Part shown: positions 19,543-28,544 of the stretch, one piece after another
Position numbering within the stretch: position 1 is the first letter of the stretch
Layout of the letters: each line of letters starts with the position of its first letter
Source of the DNA: Mycolicibacterium sp. P9-22
Lineage (GTDB): Bacteria; Actinomycetota; Actinomycetes; Mycobacteriales; Mycobacteriaceae
NCBI RefSeq assembly: GCF_008329585.1
Contig: NZ_NPKP01000005.1
Span: 124,001-188,000 of the forward strand
Reading direction: 5' to 3'
Length of the DNA stretch: 64,000 nucleotides
Notes under the pieces: generated by a model
Database searches by the model: none
What the model saw: the letters and a program-made list of their open reading frames with translations, nothing else
What the model was told of the DNA's origin: nothing
Program-made: the position numbers and the translations under genes

Positions 19543-19562
19543 TTCTGATGAATTCGTCAGAA
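19543..19562. promoter_or_regulatory. TetR operator 1
   Basis: TTCTGATGAATTCGTCAGAA is an almost perfect 20-base palindrome. It lies 18 bases before the repressor ATG. It shares the TGAyGAATTTCGTCA-like core with operator 2. Confidence 0.7.
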
Positions 19563-19589
19563 ACTCTTGACTGAGCGTCCCGTCGCATG

Positions 19590-19603
19590 TGACGATTTCG
19601 TCA
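19590..19603. promoter_or_regulatory. TetR operator 2
   Basis: TGACGATTTCGTCA is a palindrome with 6-base arms (TGACGA/TCGTCA) 14 bases before the dioxygenase ATG. It overlaps the likely ribosome-binding or promoter region of the operon and matches the core of operator 1. Confidence 0.65.
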
Positions 19604-19617
19604 GGAAAGGTGGCGAG

Positions 19618-20742
19618 ATGTCAGTTGACGTGCACAAAGAGCTGCACAGCGAGCACGGTGCACGACACGGTGAACACCCCGGCCGGTCGCACAACCCGGT
19701 CATCAAGGTGCAGGACCTGGCCTGGCTGGAGTTCGAGAAACCCGACCTGACGCGCGCCGAGGCGTTCGCCCGGGCCTTCGGATTCCAGACCGCACTGCGT
19801 ACCCCCTCCGAGCTGTACCTGCGCGGCACCGACGCCGGCGCGCCCTGCGTGCTGCTGCGCCACGGCCCGCGCACCCGATTCGCCGGACTGGCACTGCAAG
19901 CCGCCGACGAGGTCGACGTGTTGCGGGTGGCCGATAGGACCGACACGATTGCGCGGCCCCTGCCGGAGTCGATCGGCGGGCTGGCCGTCGACCTCACCGA
20001 TCCGAGCGGCATCCCGGTCCGGGTGGTCGCCGGGACGCACACCCTGCCCGAGTCACCGGTGCAGCGGCCGCTGGTGCACAACACCGGCCGCTCGCCGGTG
20101 CGCACCAACGCCACCCAGCGCCCGCCCCGGGTGCCGGCCCGCATCCAGCGGTTGGGCCATGTGGTGCTGCAGTCCACCACCTACCTGCAGACGCTGAACT
20201 GGTACCTCGACACCTTCGGCATGATCGTCAGCGATTTTCTCTACTTCCCCGGGCAGCGTGACCGCGGGCCGACCATGAGCTTCATCCGCTGCGACCGCGG
20301 CAGCACACCGGCCGATCACCACACCGTCGCGTTGGCGCTGGGCCCGGCCAACCGGTACGTGCACTCGGCATTCCAGGTCAGCGATCTCGACGCGCTGGCC
20401 GCCGGCGGCGAATACCTCAGCGAGCGTGGCTATTCGCGGTCCTGGGGTATCGGCCGGCACATCCAGGGCAGCCAGCTCTTCGACTACTGGCGCGACCCCG
20501 ACGGCTTCCTCGTCGAGCATTTCGCGGACGGCGACATGTTCGACGACACCCTGGAACCCGGCTGGGCCGAATTCACCGCGACCGGTCTGTCGCAGTGGGG
20601 GCCACCGGTGACCCGCGATTTCCTGGGGGCCGATCTGAAGTCCGTCCGGCACGAGGCGGCATCCATGTTGACCGCGCTGCGCGGTGAGAACGAATTCGAC
20701 ATCCGGCGGCTGGCCGGCCTACTGAAAGTTGCTTCCTCATGA
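19618..20742 (+). CDS. Extradiol ring-cleavage dioxygenase (VOC superfamily)
   Basis: 374 residues from the ATG preceded by AGGAAAGG. Two-domain type I extradiol dioxygenase layout. Probable Fe(II) ligands in the C-terminal domain are His in IQRLGHVVLQS, His in PADHHTVALALG, and Glu in DGFLVEHFADGD, with the conserved HIQGSQLFDYWRDPDG before the last. It would cleave a catechol-like ring next to the hydroxyls. It is first in a four-gene coupled operon under TetR control. The exact aromatic substrate is not evident. Confidence 0.88.
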   Translation: MSVDVHKELHSEHGARHGEHPGRSHNPVIKVQDLAWLEFEKPDLTRAEAFARAFGFQTALRTPSELYLRGTDAGAPCVLLRHGPRTRFAGLALQAADEVDVLRVADRTDTIARPLPESIGGLAVDLTDPSGIPVRVVAGTHTLPESPVQRPLVHNTGRSPVRTNATQRPPRVPARIQRLGHVVLQSTTYLQTLNWYLDTFGMIVSDFLYFPGQRDRGPTMSFIRCDRGSTPADHHTVALALGPANRYVHSAFQVSDLDALAAGGEYLSERGYSRSWGIGRHIQGSQLFDYWRDPDGFLVEHFADGDMFDDTLEPGWAEFTATGLSQWGPPVTRDFLGADLKSVRHEAASMLTALRGENEFDIRRLAGLLKVASS

Positions 20743-21671
20743 CGGTTTCCGTGCTCCGCACCGCCGACGCCTGGTGGGTCAAGACACCGGACGGTGCCGC
20801 CCGCATCGACACCACGGCGACCACCACCGCCGAACTCCTGGCCGACCGCAGTGCCATCGACGCCGCACTCACCGCCGACGTCGTACCGGTGGGCACCCTC
20901 GCTCTGGTCTCCCCCGTCACCGCACCCTGCCGGGTGATAGCGCAGATGACCAACTTCGAGTCCCACGTCCGAGATTCCGGGATGGACCCGAAGACGGTGC
21001 CGCTGACCTTCTTCCGCAAATCCTCGGCATCCATCAGCGGCCCGTTCGACGATATCGTCAAGCCTGCACACGTCCGGTTCCTCGACTACGAGGTCGAGAT
21101 CGGTCTGGTCATCGGCCGGGACATCCCGGTCGGCACCCACCTCTCCGAGAACGATCTGGCCGACGCGATCGCCGGGCTGGTCATCACCAACGATGTGTCG
21201 GCTCGCGATATCCAGCTGCCCCAGACCCAGTTCTACGAGGCGAAGTCCTACCCCACCTTCACGCCCGTCGGCCCCGAACTGGTACTCGTCGACGGCGATG
21301 ACCTCAAACGCTTCGGCGATCTGCGACTCACGTTGTCCGTCAACGATTCCCAACGCCAGAATGCCCTCGTCGAAGGCGATATGCTGTACCGCCCCTTGCA
21401 GGCCCTGCAGTCGCTGACCCGGTTCCAGGATCTGGCCGCCGGGGATCTGATCCTGACCGGCACCCCGGCCGGCACCGCGCTGCGCGCCCCCGCCAAACCG
21501 ATCGAGATCATCGGCAACCTGCTGCCGCCGGCGGTGAAGTGGAAGGCCTTCTTCAAGCGTCAGGCCTCCAACACCAAATACCTCGGCGACGGCGATATCG
21601 TCGAGGCCACCGTCAGCACCGATGACGGCGCCATCGATCTCGGCGCACAGCGCATGCGAGTCAGATACTGA
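20739..21671 (+). CDS. Fumarylacetoacetate hydrolase family protein
   Basis: 310 residues. The FAH fold is recognisable from VIAQMTNFESHVRDSG, the metal-binding acidic pair in VRFLDYEVEIGLVIGRD, ITNDVSARDIQLPQ, KSYPTFTPVGPELV and the C-terminal GDLILTGTPAGTALR. In ring-cleavage pathways such enzymes hydrolyse or hydrate the dienoate product of the dioxygenase. The ATG overlaps the dioxygenase stop (ATGA). Confidence 0.9.
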   Translation: MTVSVLRTADAWWVKTPDGAARIDTTATTTAELLADRSAIDAALTADVVPVGTLALVSPVTAPCRVIAQMTNFESHVRDSGMDPKTVPLTFFRKSSASISGPFDDIVKPAHVRFLDYEVEIGLVIGRDIPVGTHLSENDLADAIAGLVITNDVSARDIQLPQTQFYEAKSYPTFTPVGPELVLVDGDDLKRFGDLRLTLSVNDSQRQNALVEGDMLYRPLQALQSLTRFQDLAAGDLILTGTPAGTALRAPAKPIEIIGNLLPPAVKWKAFFKRQASNTKYLGDGDIVEATVSTDDGAIDLGAQRMRVRY

Positions 21672-22840
21672 TGACGACGCACGTGCCGGTGGCCGTCATC
21701 GGCGCCGGACCCACGGGCATGACGGCAGCCACCCTGCTCGCGCAGCACGGCGTCGAGACCCTGGTGCTCGACCGCTGGCCCGAGGTCTACCCGCAGCCGC
21801 GCGCGGTGCATCTCGACGCCGAGGTGTACCGGATCCTGGAACGAGTCGGCGTCGCTAACGGTTTCGCGGCGATCTCGCGGCCCGCGCTCGGCCTGCAACT
21901 GGTCGACGAGCACCATCGGGTGCTGGCCCGCTTCCGGCGCGCCGGCCGCCGCCACGGGTTCCCGCGGGCTAACATGTTCGATCAGCCGGAGCTGGAAAGG
22001 CTGTTGCGGGACAACATGACCCGGAACCCGAACATCCGGTTGCGCGGCGGTGTCGAGGTGGTCGACCTGACGCCCGGAACACCGGCCCGACTCACCCTGG
22101 CCGACGGCGAGAGAATCGCGTGCGACTACGTGTTGGGCTGCGACGGCGCCAACAGCATGGTGCGCAACCGGATCGGCGCCGTCATGCAGGACCTCAAGTT
22201 CGAGCAGCGGTGGCTGGTGGTCGATATCGCCAGCACCGCGGACCTGCAGCAGTGGGACGGCGTGCACCAGGTCTGCAGCACCCGCCGGGCCGCCACCTAC
22301 ATGCGGATCGGTGAGACCCGGTACCGCTGGGAGTTCCAGTTGCTCGCCGGGGAATCGGCGGCCGACTACGGAAACCTGGACGGGTTGCGGCCGTTCATCG
22401 CGCCGTGGGTGCCCGAGGGCGCCGAGCTGGAACTGGTGCGGGTCACCGAGTACACCTTCCGCGCCCAACTCGCCGACCGCTGGCGCCGCGACAACGTGTT
22501 CCTGCTCGGCGACGCCGCACACCTGACCCCGCCGTTCATCGGCCAGGGTATGGGTGCGGGCCTGCGCGATGCGATGAACCTGGCCGGGAAGCTGGCCGGG
22601 GTGATCAACGGCGAACGGGACGCCGGTGCGCTGAACAGCTATGAGCGGGAGCGTAAACCGCACGCCCGGGCGATGATTCTGCTGGCGCTGACGGTCGGCC
22701 GGGCGATGACCGCCGGCGGGCGGACCGGTGATCTGGCCCGGCGTGCGCTGGCTACCGCGCTGACCTTTCCGCGCGCCGCGGCGTGTCGCTTGCGCGGCGA
22801 GCCTGTGGTCGCACAACCCGTTGCCCGGAGGATCCCATGA
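21671..22840 (+). CDS. FAD-dependent aromatic monooxygenase (PHBH/MhpA class)
   Basis: 389 residues of a class A flavoprotein hydroxylase. The Rossmann dinucleotide fingerprint is VAVIGAGPTGMTAATLLAQHG at the N-terminus. The NADPH/FAD DG motif is YVLGCDGANSMVR near residue 160, and the second FAD motif is VFLLGDAAHLTPPFIGQGM near residue 280. It would hydroxylate a phenolic ring to give the catechol for the upstream dioxygenase. The start overlaps the FAH stop by 1 base and the stop overlaps the P450 start. Confidence 0.92.
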   Translation: MTTHVPVAVIGAGPTGMTAATLLAQHGVETLVLDRWPEVYPQPRAVHLDAEVYRILERVGVANGFAAISRPALGLQLVDEHHRVLARFRRAGRRHGFPRANMFDQPELERLLRDNMTRNPNIRLRGGVEVVDLTPGTPARLTLADGERIACDYVLGCDGANSMVRNRIGAVMQDLKFEQRWLVVDIASTADLQQWDGVHQVCSTRRAATYMRIGETRYRWEFQLLAGESAADYGNLDGLRPFIAPWVPEGAELELVRVTEYTFRAQLADRWRRDNVFLLGDAAHLTPPFIGQGMGAGLRDAMNLAGKLAGVINGERDAGALNSYERERKPHARAMILLALTVGRAMTAGGRTGDLARRALATALTFPRAAACRLRGEPVVAQPVARRIP

Positions 22841-24003
22841 CCGCCAGCTACGACGCCGACCTCTACCGCACCGGCGCCATCCTGGACCCGTACCCGCACT
22901 ACCGGCGGCTGCGCGACCTCGGCCCGGTGGTGTGGCTGAATCGGCACAAGTGTTTCGCGCTGCCGCGCTACGCCGAGTGCAAGGCCACCCTGCGCGATGA
23001 TCAACAGTTCCTCTCCGGTGACGGGGTGTCGCTGAACATGTTGGCCAACAGGCTGTCCAAGGGCACCACCCTGGCCAGCGACGGTGACGAGCACGCCGAG
23101 CGCCGCAAGCTCGTCGCGCACCGGATGATGCCCCGCGCCCTGCGCAGCCTCGGTGAGGCCGTCGACGCGCAAGCCGCCGCGGTGGTCGATGCCGCGGTCG
23201 CCCAGGGCAGCATCGACGGCGTCGAGCTGGCGACCGCGCTGCCGCTGGCCATCGTGCCCGATCTGGTGGGCTGGCCGAAAGATCAGCGCGAGCACCTGAT
23301 CGAATGGGGCGGCGCCACCTTCGATGTGCTCGGACCGCTGAATTGGCAGGCCATCAAGGCGGTTCCGCGTGCCCTACAGATGATGCGGTTCGCCCGGCGC
23401 GTGGTCCGTCAACGCAACGTGCTGGCCGGCAGCATCATCGACGAGTTGTTGACCGCCGCCGACGACGGTGCGCTGAAGCACTCCGAATGCCCGGCCCTGA
23501 TGGTCGACTACATCGCCCCGTCACTGGACACCACGATCAGCGCCATCTCAAATGCGCTGTACCTGTTCGGGACTCACCCCGAACAGTGGCAGCTGCTCAA
23601 GGACGATCCGGACCTGATCCACGCCGCCGTCAACGAGGTGGTGCGTTATGAGTCCCCGCTGCGGGCATTCGCCCGGCAGACCCGCGATCACACCGAGATC
23701 GCCGGCACCTCTATCCCGGCCGGGTCGAAGGTGCTGGTGCTCTACGCCTCGGCCAACCGCGACGAGCTGGCCTGGGACGATCCGGAGACCTTCGACATCC
23801 GCCGGAATGCCGGTGCGCATGTCGGTTTCGGCAACGGCGCACACGCCTGCGCCGGGCAGGGCCTGGCGCGGCTGGAGACCGTCGCGATCCTGCGGGCCCT
23901 GGTGGCGCGCGTCGACCGTATCGAGGTGACCGGTGAACCGGTGTGGGCGGTCAACAACATCATCCGCAGACATCACAGCCTGCCGCTGAAGCTGATCGCT
24001 TAG
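22837..24003 (+). CDS. Cytochrome P450
   Basis: 388 residues from the ATG in the overlap with the monooxygenase stop (ATGA). The heme-thiolate loop is VGFGNGAHACAGQGLARLE near residue 330, and the K-helix ExxR is in NEVVRYESPLRAFARQT. The I-helix region reads YIAPSLDTTISAI, keeping the acid-Thr pair but lacking the usual Gly. Electrons must come from ferredoxin and reductase genes elsewhere, since none lies nearby. It completes an operon that looks like hydroxylation, second hydroxylation, ring cleavage and hydrolysis. Its stop overlaps the convergent LmeA-like gene by 4 bases. Confidence 0.93.
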   Translation: MTASYDADLYRTGAILDPYPHYRRLRDLGPVVWLNRHKCFALPRYAECKATLRDDQQFLSGDGVSLNMLANRLSKGTTLASDGDEHAERRKLVAHRMMPRALRSLGEAVDAQAAAVVDAAVAQGSIDGVELATALPLAIVPDLVGWPKDQREHLIEWGGATFDVLGPLNWQAIKAVPRALQMMRFARRVVRQRNVLAGSIIDELLTAADDGALKHSECPALMVDYIAPSLDTTISAISNALYLFGTHPEQWQLLKDDPDLIHAAVNEVVRYESPLRAFARQTRDHTEIAGTSIPAGSKVLVLYASANRDELAWDDPETFDIRRNAGAHVGFGNGAHACAGQGLARLETVAILRALVARVDRIEVTGEPVWAVNNIIRRHHSLPLKLIA

Positions 24004-24974
24004 AGCGCCTCGAAACAGGAGTCGCTCTCGCCGGTCGGGATCGCCGCATCGGTGGACGAGAACTTCCCGGTCACACCGGTACTCGTCACCTCGACGCTGT
24101 CGGCCTTGATGCCGAGTGGGTAGTTGTCGTTCAGCGTGGTGGTCAGCTCGCTGAGCGCGGTCTGCACGGCGTCCTTGCCGAACGGCCCGGTGACGTCGAC
24201 GACGTTGAGTTCCAGGTTGCCGGCGTTGACCTCGGGGTGCGCGGTGATGGTGGTGCCGCCGGTGGCCTCCATGATCAGGGTGCCGGCCGCGGGGTCGGTG
24301 CGCACATCGGTGACCAGGTTGCCGACGACGGGCAGGTTCTCGGCCACGGTCTGCTTGATCCCGTCTGCCGTCCAGTCCAGCGTGGCGGTCACCGACCCGA
24401 TGGTGCCCTTCGCGTCGGCGGTGGGCTGCAGGTCGATATCGCTGAGCGTGACGTCGGCGGTCATGCCCTTGGCTTCCTGCACCCGGTCACCGGTCGTGAT
24501 CACCGAGATGTCGGAGAGGTGGTCGGTGAGGTACTGCCACAGGAACGGTGGCGTCACCGAATAGGAGACATCGGCGGTGTCCTCGACCAGGCAGTCGGTG
24601 ATGCCGGAGAGCACGGTGCCGGCGCGGTGCCGGGCGTAGAGCTCCGCGGCGGCGAGCCCGCCGACCAGGACCGCCACCACGATGACGGCGATCAGCACGA
24701 TGCTCTGCTTGTTGCGTTTGGCCGGGGGCGGTGGGGGCGCCATGCCGGGTGGACGCAGCGGCGGGGCCGGCGGTGGCGGGGGCGGGGGTTTGCGGATCTG
24801 CTGGGTCACCGGGTCGGGCACCCGGATCTGCTGGGTGGCCGGCTCGGGCCGCGGGAGGCGCTGGGTCGGGGGCTCCGGCCGGGGTAAGCGCTGGGTCGGG
24901 GGCTCGGGCTGTGGCGCTCGCGGTATCCGCCGTGTCGCCGGGTCGCGCGGCGGTTCGGGCGGCTGCGTCGGCAT
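24000..24974 (-). CDS. DUF2993 (LmeA-like) membrane-anchored lipid-binding protein with Pro-rich repeats
   Basis: 324 residues. The N-terminal about 85 residues are cytosolic and strongly repetitive: PEPPTQRLPR appears twice in tandem with further PATQQIR/PVTQQIR variants, then a run of prolines. One transmembrane helix (about 89-110, SIVLIAVIVVAVLVGGLAAAE) follows. The outer domain has DUF2993 features (GITDCLVEDTADVSYSV, DIDLQPTADAKGTIGS) of the family that includes the mannan-elongation factor LmeA. The Pro/Gln/Arg tail may be a partner-binding or phosphorylation region; function here is inferred from the family only. Confidence 0.8.
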   Translation of the reverse strand: MPTQPPEPPRDPATRRIPRAPQPEPPTQRLPRPEPPTQRLPRPEPATQQIRVPDPVTQQIRKPPPPPPPAPPLRPPGMAPPPPPAKRNKQSIVLIAVIVVAVLVGGLAAAELYARHRAGTVLSGITDCLVEDTADVSYSVTPPFLWQYLTDHLSDISVITTGDRVQEAKGMTADVTLSDIDLQPTADAKGTIGSVTATLDWTADGIKQTVAENLPVVGNLVTDVRTDPAAGTLIMEATGGTTITAHPEVNAGNLELNVVDVTGPFGKDAVQTALSELTTTLNDNYPLGIKADSVEVTSTGVTGKFSSTDAAIPTGESDSCFEAL

Positions 24975-24992
24975 CTGCCCAGTGTGCCAAAG

Positions 24993-25028
24993 ACCGGCGG
25001 CGGGAAACCGAAATTCCCCGCCGCCGGT
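24993..25028 (-). terminator. GC-rich hairpin terminator
   Basis: ACCGGCGGCGGG pairs perfectly with CCCGCCGCCGGT (12 base pairs, 12-base loop). It lies just after the stop of the 25041-25328 gene and before the LmeA-like start. There is no T tract, as is common in mycobacteria. Confidence 0.6.
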
Positions 25029-25040
25029 GCTGACGTGCGC

Positions 25041-25328
25041 TTACTGCTCGGGCTGCTCGGTCTGCTCGTCCGCGGTGCTGTAGCGCGTCCAGAAGGCGAA
25101 CGCTGCCAGGCCGGCGGCCACCGCGACCACGGTCCAGACCACGAAGGAGATGATCAGCGAGATCGGGGACAACCCGAAGCTGGAGAGGGTGAAGCCCGCG
25201 TAGACCAGCCACAGCAGCCGGTACACCGACCACAGCGCGGTCAGGCCGCTGAAGAGCGCGATGACCAGGGCCGGGGTCTTCTCGACGCGCTTGGTCAGGT
25301 CCTGGATCTGGGCGGGGATCACGTTCAT
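25041..25328 (-). CDS. Small two-pass membrane protein
   Basis: 95 residues from an ATG preceded by GAAAGGAATACC. There are hydrophobic segments at about 22-48 and 54-78, an N-terminal amphipathic helix, and an acidic Gln/Glu-rich tail (STADEQTEQPEQ). It is of a type common in mycobacteria without assigned function. The longer open frame upstream runs through the sulfatase promoter and is unlikely. It ends in the hairpin at 24993-25028. Confidence 0.7.
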   Translation of the reverse strand: MNVIPAQIQDLTKRVEKTPALVIALFSGLTALWSVYRLLWLVYAGFTLSSFGLSPISLIISFVVWTVVAVAAGLAAFAFWTRYSTADEQTEQPEQ

Positions 25329-25431
25329 CGGTATTCCTTTCGGGTGCGCCGCCGCTGTGGCGTCGTCATGGCACAAGTACAGACGGGCGCATTCGCTACC
25401 GATCCCAACAATTCGGTGTTGAATTTGACGG

Positions 25432-27210
25432 ATGAGTAAACCCGACATCGTCATCCTGATGACCGATGAGGAGCGCGCGGTGCCGCCGTATGAGTCGCCC
25501 GATGTGCTGGCCTGGCGGCAGCGGACGCTGGGTGCGCGGCGCTGGTTCGACGAGCACGGCGTCAGCTTCACCCGGCACTACACCGGTTCGCTGGCCTGCG
25601 TACCGAGCCGGCCGACGCTGTTCACCGGGCAGTACCCGGATCTGCACGGCGTCACCCAGACCGATGGTCTGGGCAAGCGGTATGACGATTCGCGGCTGCG
25701 CTGGCTGCGTGGCGGCGAGGTGCCCACGCTCGGAAACTGGTTCCGCGCAGCCGGTTACGACACGCATTACGACGGCAAGTGGCATATCTCGCATGCCGAC
25801 CTGACCGATCCCTTCAGCGGGGAGGTCCTGGTCACCAACAATGCCGACGGTGTGATCAGTGCGGCCGCCGTGCGGGCCTATCTGGACGCCGACCCGTTGA
25901 GCCCGTACGGGTTCTCCGGCTGGGTCGGCCCCGAACCGCACGGAGCGGCCATGCACAACAGTGGTTTTCGGCGGGATCCGTTGATGGCGGATCGGGTCGT
26001 GGCGTGGCTGCAGGATCGTTACGCGCGCCGCCGCGCCGGTGATGCCGCGGCGCTGAAGCCGTTCCTGCTGGTCGCCAGCTTCGTCAATCCCCATGACATC
26101 GTGCTGTTTCCGGCCTGGTCGCGGCGCAGCCCACTGTCTCCTTCACCGGCCGACCCCCCGCACGTGCCGGCCGCACCCACCGCGCAGGAGAATCTGCGCG
26201 ACAAGCCGGCCGCACAGGCGGCGTTCCGCGATGCCTATTACTCCGGGTACGGGCCGTCTGCGGCGGTCGCCCGCACCTATCGCCGCAAGGCGCAGCAGTA
26301 CCGTGATCTGTACTACCGACTGCACGCCGAGGTCGACGGCCCGCTGGACCGGGTACGCCGCGCCGTCACCGAGGGATCCACCGACGCGGTGCTGGTCCGC
26401 ACCTCGGACCACGGAGAGCTGCTGGGCGCACACGGTGGGCTGCACCAGAAGTGGTTCAACCTGTACGACGAGGCCACCCGGGTGCCGTTCGTCATCGCCC
26501 GGATCGGCGCGGGGGCGACGTCGGCGCGCACGGTATCCGCGCCCACTTCCCACGTTGATCTGGTGCCGACGCTGCTCGGCGCGGCAGGTGTCGACGTACC
26601 GGCGCTTGCCGCCGAGCTGGCTGCCGAGTTCAGCGAGGTGCATCCGCTGCCCGGCCGTGACCTGATGCCGGTGGTCGACGGCGGCACGGCCGATGACGAC
26701 CGCGCGGTGTACCTGTTGACCCGCGACAACGTGCTGGAAGGCGATACCGGTGCATCCGGGCTGGCGCGGCAGCTGGGACGCGATGTGAATCCCCCTGCGC
26801 CGCTGCGGATCCGGGTACCGGTGCAGGTGGCCGGTAATTTCGAGGGGATAGTGGTGCGCGCCGACGGCCGGCTGTGGAAGTTGGTGCGCACCTTCGACGA
26901 TCCCGGCACCTGGACCGAGCCGGGAGTGCGGCAACTGGCCTATACCGGCCGGGGCGCCCAGCGGTACCGCAGCGATGTGCTCGACGACCAGTGGGAGCTC
27001 TATGACCTGACCGGTGATCCCGCCGAGGCGGTGAACCGCTGGGACGATCCGTCGCTGCATGAGCTGCGGGCGCTGCTGCGGATGCAGCTCAAGCAGGTGC
27101 GGGCCGCCGCGGTGCCGGAGCGCAACGTGCCGTGGCCCTACGTGCGGAGGCAGCCGCCGCAAGCGCCGGGCGGGCTGTTGGGGCGGGCGCTGGCCCGGTT
27201 CCGCTGCTGA
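25432..27210 (+). CDS. Type I sulfatase
   Basis: 592 residues, alkaline-phosphatase superfamily. The N-terminal metal segment DIVILMTDEERA has the Asp pair position, and the formylglycine site is LACVPSRPTLFTGQYP (C-x-P-S-R), which needs a formylglycine-generating enzyme. Other family landmarks are YDGKWHISH and the late metal site VLVRTSDHGELLGAHGG followed by QKWFNLYDEATRVPF. There is no signal peptide, so it acts in the cytosol on an imported sulfate ester of unknown identity. It is divergent from the small membrane protein gene. Confidence 0.92.
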   Translation: MSKPDIVILMTDEERAVPPYESPDVLAWRQRTLGARRWFDEHGVSFTRHYTGSLACVPSRPTLFTGQYPDLHGVTQTDGLGKRYDDSRLRWLRGGEVPTLGNWFRAAGYDTHYDGKWHISHADLTDPFSGEVLVTNNADGVISAAAVRAYLDADPLSPYGFSGWVGPEPHGAAMHNSGFRRDPLMADRVVAWLQDRYARRRAGDAAALKPFLLVASFVNPHDIVLFPAWSRRSPLSPSPADPPHVPAAPTAQENLRDKPAAQAAFRDAYYSGYGPSAAVARTYRRKAQQYRDLYYRLHAEVDGPLDRVRRAVTEGSTDAVLVRTSDHGELLGAHGGLHQKWFNLYDEATRVPFVIARIGAGATSARTVSAPTSHVDLVPTLLGAAGVDVPALAAELAAEFSEVHPLPGRDLMPVVDGGTADDDRAVYLLTRDNVLEGDTGASGLARQLGRDVNPPAPLRIRVPVQVAGNFEGIVVRADGRLWKLVRTFDDPGTWTEPGVRQLAYTGRGAQRYRSDVLDDQWELYDLTGDPAEAVNRWDDPSLHELRALLRMQLKQVRAAAVPERNVPWPYVRRQPPQAPGGLLGRALARFRC

Positions 27211-27211
27211 G

Positions 27212-27895
27212 TCACCGCTTGGCCAGGTGCACCAGGAATTCGATGGTGGCGACCGGCTGCACCGCCAGCAGCGAGGCTGGCGGCTTCGGCGGGTCCACGT
27301 TGAAGTCGAAGAACCTGATCGCGACGGTGCCGGCGACGTCGACCCGGTCGCCGTTTCGCTGGATGTCGACGTGCGCGCTCTCCACCCGCGTGACGCCCTT
27401 GAGCGTCAGGTGGACGGGCACCTCGAGCCGCGCCGGGCTGCCGTCCGCGGGCACCGGGCCCAAGTCGACGGGCGTGTTCATGCTGACCGTGGCCGTCGGG
27501 AACGCCGCCGTATCCATTGCGTCGGTTCCGGAGAAACGTTCGTCGCGGCCGGGGCGCCCGGAGTCGATGGCGGCGACATCGACGGTGAACTTGGCGGAGA
27601 CCAGTCGGGAACCCCTGACCTCGGCGTCGCCGGTGACGGCTTCGGTGCGGCCGTTGACGTCCACCATCAGCCAGAACAGCTGCTGTTGGACGCGGTAGCC
27701 GGCCAGCGAGTCGGGTCGTACCGTCCAGGACCCGTCGATGTCGGTGCTCGCGGGACGGGCGCCCGCCGGCAGCGCCAGGGCCGGTTCGGGTGCGCGCTCG
27801 ACATAGGTCTTGTAGGCCCACGGCGCCACCGTGACGGCGGCGACGAGCAGCACGGCCAGCAGACCCGCAAAAATTAGCCAGCCGGTTTTCTTCAT
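27212..27895 (-). CDS. Membrane-anchored YceI family protein
   Basis: 227 residues. An uncleaved or signal-anchor helix at about 5-25 (WLIFAGLLAVLLVAAVTVAPW) is followed by a lipocalin-like YceI domain: DIDGSWTVRPDSLAGYRV, VSAKFTVDVAAIDSGRPGRDERF, PTATVSMNTPVDLG, and LTLKGVTRVESAHVDIQR. YceI proteins bind long isoprenoids or lipids. It converges on the sulfatase with 1 base between the stops. Confidence 0.88.
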   Translation of the reverse strand: MKKTGWLIFAGLLAVLLVAAVTVAPWAYKTYVERAPEPALALPAGARPASTDIDGSWTVRPDSLAGYRVQQQLFWLMVDVNGRTEAVTGDAEVRGSRLVSAKFTVDVAAIDSGRPGRDERFSGTDAMDTAAFPTATVSMNTPVDLGPVPADGSPARLEVPVHLTLKGVTRVESAHVDIQRNGDRVDVAGTVAIRFFDFNVDPPKPPASLLAVQPVATIEFLVHLAKR

Positions 27896-27943
27896 CGGGT
27901 CATCGTGACAAATGCCCAGGCCTTTGGGGTGACCTTGAAAGAA

Positions 27944-28471
27944 TCAACGTTGCTGAAGATAGGTGAGCACGTCGGCGCCGTCGTCGGTGACGTAGATCAG
28001 GTCGTCCAGCGGGACCGGCAGGAAGCCATCACTCTCCATCCGGCGCAGTTGCATCACCAGCCCGTCGTAGAAGCCGGCGGTGTTCAGCAGCACCACCGGC
28101 TTGGTGTGGTGACCGTGTTTGCGCAGTTCGAGGATCTCGGTGGCCTCATCGAGGGTGCCGAGGCCGCCGGCCAGGATCACCAGCGCGTCGGCGCGGGCCA
28201 GCAGCTGGGCCTTGCGGTCGGCGAGGTCGGCGGCGAACACCATCTCGTCGGCATCGGTACGGGCCTTGGTCCGCAGGAACTCCACCGAGATCCCGACCAG
28301 CCGGCCGCCGGCCGCGTGCACCCCGTCGGCGATGACCTTCATCAAGCCGGAGTCCGACCCGCCCCACACCAGGGTGTGCCCGGCCTCGCCGAGCGCCCGC
28401 GCGAACTCGCGGGCCGGGGTCGTGTAGCGCACGTCGAGGTCGGCGGCGGACAGGAACACACAGATATTCAT
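27944..28471 (-). CDS. LOG-family cytokinin riboside monophosphate phosphoribohydrolase
   Basis: 175 residues, Rossmann-like LOG (TIGR00730) protein. The family signature is LAGGLGTLDEATEILEL near residue 100 (PGGxGTxxE type; the usual Pro is Ala here). It also has WGGSDSGLMKVIADG and the phosphate-binding region preceding ADALVIL. It hydrolyses nucleoside 5'-monophosphates of the cytokinin type in the cytosol. It is divergent from prfC. Confidence 0.88.
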   Translation of the reverse strand: MNICVFLSAADLDVRYTTPAREFARALGEAGHTLVWGGSDSGLMKVIADGVHAAGGRLVGISVEFLRTKARTDADEMVFAADLADRKAQLLARADALVILAGGLGTLDEATEILELRKHGHHTKPVVLLNTAGFYDGLVMQLRRMESDGFLPVPLDDLIYVTDDGADVLTYLQQR

Positions 28472-28544
28472 GGGCTCCGATCATCCCCGACGCAGCATCG
28501 CGATTTAATGATTGCCCACCTGGGGAAATATCATCGGTACCGAG

